Positions 59,553-64,000 of a DNA stretch of 64,000 nt are shown here, piece after piece (the first letter of the stretch is position 1; every line of letters starts with the position of its first letter). The notes beneath the pieces are model-generated. The model saw nothing but the letters and a program-made list of their open reading frames with translations. It did no database searches and was not told the origin of the DNA. The position numbers and the translations under genes were made by a program. Source of the stretch: an uncultured Eggerthellaceae bacterium. Its GTDB lineage: Bacteria; Actinomycetota; Coriobacteriia; Coriobacteriales; Eggerthellaceae. The stretch is from NCBI GenBank assembly GCA_934617065.1, contig CAKTTY010000002.1:1-64000 (forward strand). The letters run 5' to 3'.

Positions 59553-59594
59553 TTCTTCCAGGTAGGAGAGCGCAAGTTCGTTCGCTCGCCGTAA
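59515..59594 (+). repeat. Tandem duplication of the tyrS 3' end
   Basis: The last 38 bases of tyrS including TAA (59515-59552) recur at 59557-59594 with only 4 differences, and the copy also ends in TAA. The shared block includes GCGCAAGTTCGTTCGCT. The second copy is not translated as part of tyrS. Confidence 0.85.
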
Positions 59595-59642
59595 GGGCTG
59601 CAGGGTGTCGGGCAGGCGCTCGGCAAAACCAAAGAGCTTTTT

Positions 59643-59674
59643 AATGGGATCCCCGTTCGGGGATCCCATTTTTA
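59643..59674 (+). terminator. Terminator of tyrS
   Basis: AATGGGATCCCC-gttc-GGGGATCCCATT, perfect 12-bp stem, then TTTTT. Confidence 0.95.
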
Positions 59675-60003
59675 TGCCCACATTGAGCTGGCTGCACAGT
59701 TTCGCTCGTTTGCGGCGGTACGGGACGCGGATGGCGGGCGCAGGTGGCGAAGTCCGCGCAACGTGCGCGATGGGCGCGGAACGCGGGTGGCGCGCGGCTG
59801 GAGCGGGCAACGGGAAGCGCAGGCGGCGGGCGCGGGCGAGATGGCAGGGGCCCGCGCATGCGGCAAGCGAGCCAGGCCCGGCCGCAGGGCGCAAAGCCCG
59901 TTCGGCCATGCCGCAGGCCGCTGCCGCGGAAAAGCCGGGCAGCGCTGGCAGGTTCTTCGCGCTATGCGTGATTTCGGGCCGCTCGACGCGAAAAGGGGGC
60001 CTT

Positions 60004-60187
60004 GGCGGCAAGATTCGCGCGCCATGTATCCTGAATCGCCCGATTGCACCCGGAAATGGATGCATAAGGCGAGGATCTTGCCATTCTGATCTCGAAAAGC
60101 ATACATTTCGGGCAAATATTGCCAGGAAGAGGGCTTATTTCGCGCATTCGGCGAAAAGGGAATACATATGGTGCGATTCTTGCCAGC
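60004..60187. repeat. Four degenerate copies of a CGAAAA..ATACAT..TTGCCA motif
   Basis: Direct copies at 60051-60088, 60092-60125 and 60151-60187, and an inverted copy at 60004-60034. Shared blocks are CGAAAAG-type, ATACAT-type, and a strongly kept TTGCCA at the end (inverted copy: ATACATGGCGCGCGAATC then TTGCC). Degenerate, so an alignment is needed to confirm. Confidence 0.45.
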
Positions 60188-60361
60188 TAGGCACTAGGGC
60201 TCCGCAGTGCGAGGGGGGATGCAGGGTCTTATGGACGGCACGGCGGATGATGGCGCCGGGGAGGGCGCGGCGCGACGAGTCACGGTACCATGTGGCGCGC
60301 GGCGCGACGGACTACAGTGCCAGGGCGAGTGACATGGCAGGCGCAATGGACGCGAATGGCG

Positions 60362-60485
60362 GCTCATTCCTGACTGTACCGGGATGGTGTGCTCGCCGGC
60401 GTAGGGTGGTGCTGCTCGCAAGCTCATCCCTGACTGCGTCGGGATGGTCACTGCAGGGGACGGTTGTTGCGGGGACGGTTGTTGC
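60362..60485 (+). repeat. Tandem repeats of 60 and 15 bp
   Basis: GCTCATTCCTGACTGTACCG at 60362 recurs at 60422 as GCTCATCCCTGACTGCGTCG, with GGATGGT following both (period 60). GGGGACGGTTGTTGC occurs at 60456 and 60471, with a partial third copy from 60486. Confidence 0.6.
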
Positions 60486-60548
60486 GGGGACGGTTGCGGT
60501 TGCCGCAGGAGACGGTCGCTGCGGGGATGGTTGGTTACGTCAGGGGAG

Positions 60549-60575
60549 AAAAAAGAGGCCGCATATGCGACCTCT
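60549..60575 (-). terminator. Terminator of the perR-rbr operon
   Basis: Minus strand AGAGGTCGC-at-ATGCGGCCTCT hairpin (one G-U) followed by TTTTTT (plus-strand As at 60549-60554). Confidence 0.88.
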
Positions 60576-60634
60576 ATTCGTTTAAGCGATATGTCTCGAA
60601 CGCCTATACGGCGAGCTCGGGTGCGAGCTGCGGC

Positions 60635-61177
60635 TTAGTAGTTCTCGGCGTGTACCTCGAAGTAGCTCTTGGGGTGAGCGCATACGGGGCATACTTCAGG
60701 AGCCTTGGTGCCAACAACGATGTGGCCGCAGTTACGGCATTCCCAAACCTTAACTTCGCTCTTCTCGAATACCTGAGCGGTTTCGACGTTCTTCAGAAGG
60801 GCACGATAACGCTCTTCATGATGCTTTTCGATTTCGCCAACCATGCGGAACTTGGCTGCCAGAGCCTTGAAGCCCTCTTCCTCTGCGGTCTTGGCGAAGT
60901 CATCGTACATATCAGTCCACTCGTAGTTCTCGCCATCAGCTGCAGCTGCGAGGTTAGCAGCGGTGTCGCCGATGCCGCCGAGCTCCTTGAACCACATCTT
61001 TGCGTGTTCCTTTTCATTATCGGCGGTCTTCAGGAACAGGGCGGAAATCTGCTCCATACCTTCCTTCTTTGCTACGGAAGCGAAGTAGGTGTACTTATTG
61101 CGAGCCTGGGACTCGCCGGCAAATGCTGCCTGAAGATTTTTTTCGGTCTGGGTACCTGCATACTTGTTCTCGCTCAT
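60635..61177 (-). CDS. rbr: Rubrerythrin
   Basis: 180-residue non-haem iron peroxidase that reduces H2O2 in anaerobes. The N-terminal ferritin-like di-iron domain has the [18 protein letters not shown] and [11 protein letters not shown] helices and [11 protein letters not shown], with Glu/His ligands. The C-terminal rubredoxin-type Fe(Cys)4 site is [10 protein letters not shown]...[11 protein letters not shown]. It lies 26 bases after perR on the same strand, so the pair is an operon with induction by peroxide expected through PerR. Confidence 0.96.
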   Translation of the reverse strand: MSENKYAGTQTEKNLQAAFAGESQARNKYTYFASVAKKEGMEQISALFLKTADNEKEHAKMWFKELGGIGDTAANLAAAADGENYEWTDMYDDFAKTAEEEGFKALAAKFRMVGEIEKHHEERYRALLKNVETAQVFEKSEVKVWECRNCGHIVVGTKAPEVCPVCAHPKSYFEVHAENY

Positions 61178-61203
61178 TTTGGGCTCCTTTCGCGAGATGG
61201 TTG

Positions 61204-61590
61204 CTAGTTATGAAGGGCGTCTTTGCCAACGCGTGCTTCTGTGCATTCAGGGCAGAGATAGGTGATGTTCAAATCATATGAAATGATCTGGGCGCCAGAA
61301 TCCCGCTGGATGGACTTGGTGAAATCTTCCAGTGAGACATCAACAAGCCTGCCACAATTTTGGCACACTAAATGGTCGTGCCGGGTGACGTTGTCGTAAC
61401 GATCGGGAAAGCCGGGAACAGCCACTTTACGGATGAGGCCTTTGGCATAGAGACTGGCAAGATTGTTGTACACCGTTGCCATGGAAACCTTTGTGCCCTG
61501 CTCCTTGAGGCGTAAGTACACCTGTTCTGCCGTGGGGTGATCGGTGGAGGCATTGATGGTATCAAGAATGATCAGTGCGTTCTTGTTCAT
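61204..61590 (-). CDS. perR: Fur-family peroxide-type regulator (PerR-like)
   Basis: 128 residues. Winged helix (about 1-75; [27 protein letters not shown]), then the dimerisation/metal domain with [16 protein letters not shown] and a second CxxC in [10 protein letters not shown] forming the structural zinc site. An Asp in the [10 protein letters not shown] segment is of the type that distinguishes PerR from Fur. The operon partner is rubrerythrin, which supports PerR. Two palindromes resembling Per boxes flank its promoter, so autoregulation is likely. Confidence 0.9.
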   Translation of the reverse strand: MNKNALIILDTINASTDHPTAEQVYLRLKEQGTKVSMATVYNNLASLYAKGLIRKVAVPGFPDRYDNVTRHDHLVCQNCGRLVDVSLEDFTKSIQRDSGAQIISYDLNITYLCPECTEARVGKDALHN

Positions 61591-61613
61591 TGATGCTCCT
61601 CCTCAAAATCTCG

Positions 61614-61681
61614 AATTAGAACAATTCCAATTTACAGTGATATATGAGAGTAGTCAAGTATCATTTAGAGGAATTCTAATT
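61614..61681 (-). promoter_or_regulatory. perR-rbr promoter with two PerR/Fur-box-like palindromes
   Basis: On the minus strand: -35 TTGACT (61657-61652), 17-base spacer, -10 TAAATT (61634-61629). Box 1, AATTAGAACAATTCCAATT (plus 61614-61632), overlaps the -10 and start. Box 2, ATTTAGAGGAATTCTAATT (61663-61681), lies just upstream of the -35. Both are imperfect A/T-rich palindromes of the ATTAGAA..TTCTAAT kind. Binding at both would loop or occlude the promoter. Confidence 0.7.
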
Positions 61682-61688
61682 TCAATTA

Positions 61689-61915
61689 AGATTCGGGCGA
61701 ATACAAGGGGGTCTTTGGACTCGGGCGAGCGCAGGGGGCGATTTGGGTACGGGTCAACGCAAAGGGTCGTTTTGGTTTGAGCAAGCGCAAAGGGCAGTTT
61801 GGATGCGGGCCAACGCAAAGGATCGCTTTGGGTTCGGGCAAGTGCGAAGAAATGCCCTGGATACAGGCAGGTGCAAAGGAGCGCCATGGGCGCGGGCAAA
61901 CGTTAAAGGCGCCTG
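61689..61915. repeat. Degenerate minisatellite, about eight units of 27-30 bp
   Basis: Units follow the pattern TTTGG-N-CGGGC-A-CGCAAAGGGC. Starts are about 61689, 61713, 61741, 61770, 61797, 61826, 61856 and 61885. Copies share 60-80 % by eye. It lies directly upstream of the perR promoter and contains no credible gene; frames on both strands give Pro/Arg-rich low-complexity peptides. Confidence 0.7.
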
Positions 61916-62108
61916 TGCGGAGCAATACTGAAGCAGATGCGTAGTATTCCTGCTGATCCGCCAAGTGCTTAGATTGCGTATTGCTGCTTTTGAGCGCTGT
62001 TTTGGCGCAGTCTGCACGGGCCGACGGTTTCCGATAAGCGTCATCTGACGGTATGGCGGTGTTCTGCCTCATTGCTCTTCGGCAAATAAATACGCCCAAT
62101 CAAAATGA

Positions 62109-62223
62109 GCTGCACTTCCCAGACTCGGCCTTACTATTTTTGCCAGAGTCCGGGAAGTTTGATCGGACTCCGGGAGGTTTGATTTGAGCTCGGGAAGTTT
62201 GGTCGGAGTTCGGGAAGTGCAGC
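62109..62223. repeat. Four 20-bp direct repeats plus one inverted unit
   Basis: Direct units start at 62146, 62166, 62186 and 62206, exactly 20 bp apart, of the form GASTCCGGGAAGTTTGATCG. A further unit is inverted at 62109-62126, so that GCTGCACTTCCC (62109-62120) pairs with GGGAAGTGCAGC (62212-62223). The whole can fold as a hairpin with repeats in its loop. It has no relation in sequence to the minisatellite 200 bases away. Confidence 0.75.
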
Positions 62224-62263
62224 CCCAAGATGATCAAGGCGCATAAACAAGAGCGTTGATTGG

Positions 62264-63511
62264 TTACCGCAGCTCAAGTGCGCAGATGTTCTCCACGTGA
62301 TTGGTGTGGGGGAACATGTCGACGGGTTGAACCTCAGTAAGTCGGTATCCGTGCTTAACGAGGTATTCGACGTCGCGTGCCTGCGTGTTGGGGTTGCAAG
62401 AAATGTAGACGATGCGCTTCGGCGCCAAGCTGCAGGCAGAGCGAAGGAACTGCTCGTTTGATCCTGCGCGTGGCGGATCCATCAGCAGAACATCGAGCGA
62501 TTCGCCTTCCTTTGCTAGCTTATCCATGAAACGCCCGGCGTCTTCAGCGGTGAACTCGGCGTTCTCGATTCCGTTGTGGCGGGCGTTTTCGCGTGCGTCT
62601 TTGATGGCGGATGCCACGTTGTCTACGCCGATCACGCGTGCGGCATGGGCGGCTTCGGCATCGGGCAGCCCCTTTGCTGCTACCAAGCCGATGGTCCCCG
62701 TTCCGCAGTAAGCGTCCATTGCCGTTTCATCGCCGGTGAAGCGGGCCATCTCGATGGCCTTTCGGTACAGCACCTCGGTTTGCGTGGCGTTTACCTGGTA
62801 AAACGAATGCGAGGAAATACGGAACGTGAGCCCGCAGAGCTCGTCGATTATGAATCCTGGGCCGTAGAGCGTCTTTTCGCCTTCATCGCCCAAAATCACG
62901 TTGGTTTGGCGGGTGTTAACGTTCTGAACCACGGTGGTGATGGCAGGGCAGCGCTTCTTCAGTTCGCGGCAGAAATTGCGCGAAGCGGGAAACTCCTTGC
63001 CGTTCGTAACGACGGTAACCAGCAATTCACCGGTGGTGTGCCCTACGCGTATAACGGCGTGACGAATGAAGCCGGTATTAGCGTCTTCGTTGTAGGGTTC
63101 CATGTGGTAGCGCTGCATGAGCGAGCGAATAGCCAAAACTACCTGTTTAGCATCTTTGTTTTCCAAAAGGCAGGCATCGGTGTTGATGACGCGGTGCGAG
63201 CCAGCTGCGTACATGCCGCAAAGGATTTCATGTTGCGATCCGCCTTTGGCGCCGGCTTTGCCCTTCTTGCCCTGTGGTTTCTTTCCGCCTTTGATCTTGC
63301 GTCCTGGAACATAGGGCGAAGTGACCTTGTTGCGGTAGTAATAGGGCTGGTCCATCCCTGCGATGGGATTGAATACGGTGCCCTCGCCCGCGAAAGGCTC
63401 GAAGAGTTCAATCATCTCGTTTTGCTTGCGTTCCAGCTGTTTCTCGTAAGGAAGGGAAAGCAGTTGGCAGGCTCCGCATTGCTTTTGCGCAGGGCAGTGG
63501 GGCATGTTCAT
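62264..63511 (-). CDS. rlmD: 23S rRNA (uracil-5-)-methyltransferase, RlmD/RumA type
   Basis: 415-residue SAM-dependent m5U methyltransferase. N-terminal Cys cluster C-x5-C-x2-C (HCPAQKQCGACQL) plus the later TDACLLEN Cys forms a 4Fe-4S site. The SAM-binding motif is in MDAYCGTGTIGLVAAKG, then LLMDPPRAG and the catalytic Cys in ISCNPNTQARDVEYL. A basic Lys/Gly insert (about 80-110, KIKGGKKPQGKKGKAG) is unusual. The N-terminal TRAM domain of many homologues is absent. ATG at 63511 has AAAAGGAG 8 bases upstream. Confidence 0.92.
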   Translation of the reverse strand: MNMPHCPAQKQCGACQLLSLPYEKQLERKQNEMIELFEPFAGEGTVFNPIAGMDQPYYYRNKVTSPYVPGRKIKGGKKPQGKKGKAGAKGGSQHEILCGMYAAGSHRVINTDACLLENKDAKQVVLAIRSLMQRYHMEPYNEDANTGFIRHAVIRVGHTTGELLVTVVTNGKEFPASRNFCRELKKRCPAITTVVQNVNTRQTNVILGDEGEKTLYGPGFIIDELCGLTFRISSHSFYQVNATQTEVLYRKAIEMARFTGDETAMDAYCGTGTIGLVAAKGLPDAEAAHAARVIGVDNVASAIKDARENARHNGIENAEFTAEDAGRFMDKLAKEGESLDVLLMDPPRAGSNEQFLRSACSLAPKRIVYISCNPNTQARDVEYLVKHGYRLTEVQPVDMFPHTNHVENICALELR

Positions 63512-63885
63512 GGAAGGGGCTCCTTTTAGTGTGTGCACGTAAGAAGTGTAGCGGATGCGGCGCGCTTGCAGGGAAACGACATCACAATACGAAAGCCCGC
63601 GCACTGGTGCTTCTGGACTTCGTCCAGAAGCTTGGACGTTGAACCGCTCCATTTCCTGGACTGAACCGCTTCCCGTTTCTTGGGCATAAAGAAATGGGAA
63701 GTTCTCTTATACGCGCCGACCTTGGGGGCAAGGTGCGACGCCGAGGCTCGGGGGCACCATCGCGCTCTTCGACTCCAGCACGGGCTGCCGGGCGTCTCGC
63801 AGGCTGATTGACGATCGATGGCAATTGGCGGTCGATGGCAATTGCCGGAAAGCCCACCACTGAATGTGTCTGCGCGCCAAAGCAA
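63512..63885. other. Intergenic region upstream of rlmD
   Basis: No credible gene. It contains a perfect hairpin GCTTCTGGAC-ttc-GTCCAGAAGC (63609-63631), two direct copies of TGAACCGCT..C..TTTC (about 63640-63684), and a 17-base tandem repeat TCGATGGCAATTG.CGG (63815-63848). Nothing resembling a promoter for rlmD is clear. Confidence 0.45.
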
Positions 63886-63927
63886 AGAAAAGGGGCCCAA
63901 GAACACCAGTGCGTTCTTGGGCCCCTT
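63886..63927 (-). terminator. Terminator of the minus-strand gene at the window end
   Basis: AAGGGGCCCAAGAAC (63890-63904) is the exact complement of GTTCTTGGGCCCCTT (63913-63927), with As on the plus side at 63886-63890 giving the T-tract on the minus strand. Confidence 0.93.
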
Positions 63928-63939
63928 CTTAACGTTGAC

Positions 63940-64000
63940 CTATTGCTTGCCGAAGAATTGCTCGGCTATGCGGGCGCTTTCGGCAGCATCTTTCGCATAC
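63940..64000 (-). CDS. 3' end of an unidentified minus-strand gene
   Basis: The minus strand enters the window in a frame reading YAKDAAESARIAEQFFGKQ and then a TAG stop. A strong terminator 13 bases later supports a real gene end. The helical acidic tail is not enough to name the protein. Confidence 0.6.
   Translation of the reverse strand, partial: YAKDAAESARIAEQFFGKQ

Larger units (their letters stand above)
59680..60540. other. GC-rich non-coding stretch with degenerate repeats
   Basis: About 860 bases, much more G/C-rich than the surroundings in its first part (59700-59950). The open frames are GC-driven: they are Arg/Ala/Gly-rich, and the longest (59605-60585) reads across the tyrS terminator. 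It contains a degenerate motif in four copies (60004-60187), a 27-base repeat at 60362/60422 and a 15-base tandem GGGGACGGTTGTTGC at 60456-60485. No gene is called. Confidence 0.55.

Noticed and set aside
59605..60585. 326-codon frame in the GC-rich region after tyrS
   Set aside because: It reads through the perfect tyrS terminator hairpin, is extremely Arg/Ala/Gly-rich in its GC-rich part and then changes composition; typical of chance openness in GC-rich DNA.
61686..62099. Minus-strand frames (137 and 81 codons) over the minisatellite
   Set aside because: The repeat unit length varies between 27 and 30 bases, so a coding frame would not be kept; peptides are low-complexity with no start signal.
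61689..62223. The repeat arrays as a CRISPR
   Set aside because: Units are contiguous and degenerate without unique spacers, and there are no cas genes.

Overview
The window looks like the chromosome of a strictly anaerobic actinobacterium of the class Coriobacteriia, most likely the Eggerthellaceae. This is inferred from moderately high GC, a HisZ-HisG fusion, DUF5685 next to a private DnaJ/DnaK pair, a PerR-rubrerythrin operon, tandem NSS and ArsB/NhaD-type transporters, and an LpdC-like aromatic-acid decarboxylase. No rRNA, tRNA or CRISPR array was seen. Protein identities come from motif and architecture recognition by eye; no database was searched.

Layout. 1-80: right end of an IS3-family element. 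205-2103: recQ. 2511-5462: two tandem NSS symporters. 5721-6197 (-): universal stress protein. 6749-14984: histidine operon hisZG-D-C-B-H-A-F, a membrane-anchored DPBB protein, then hisI; hisE and a histidinol-phosphate phosphatase are not present. 14986-18815: tiny membrane peptide, DUF5685 protein, J-domain protein, DnaK. 18939-23046: phenylalanine T-box leader, pheS, pheT. 23282-28267: membrane coiled-coil protein, thioesterase, SlyD-like FKBP (-) and two ArsB/NhaD-type permeases (-).

28655-34538 is a probable aromatic/xenobiotic metabolism block: permease with a 16-codon leader ORF, UbiD/LpdC-type decarboxylase, UbiX/LpdB-type flavin prenyltransferase, haloacetate-dehalogenase-like hydrolase and nitroreductase. 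Three of its promoters carry the same GAACAYGTTC palindrome. NadE, a LysR regulator (-), MaoC-like, VOC and ketopantoate-reductase-like genes follow. 40111-44621 is a more A/T-rich accessory island: a DUF3800 gene (-), a strongly promoted and highly structured candidate non-coding RNA with a pseudoknot or switch architecture, and a three-gene operon in which every protein carries a SHOCT segment (SHOCT-TM2, polytopic-SHOCT, SHOCT-coiled coil-TM-BspA repeats). This island is the best candidate for an undescribed system.

45017-52483: arginine operon argC-J-B-D-G-H, without argF. 52655-59552: class A PBP with a Gly/Ser tail, lipoprotein, U32 tRNA/rRNA-hydroxylation protein, tyrS. 59680-60540: GC-rich non-coding stretch with degenerate repeats. 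60635-61590 (-): perR-rbr operon with PerR-box-like palindromes at its promoter. 61689-62223: two unrelated minisatellites. 62264-63511 (-): RlmD-type 23S rRNA methyltransferase. The window ends in the 3' end of a minus-strand gene.

A recurrent oddity is that the last codons plus stop of at least three genes (lysR, the VOC gene, tyrS) are echoed by a degenerate copy just downstream. Several different inverted-repeat elements also sit between genes.
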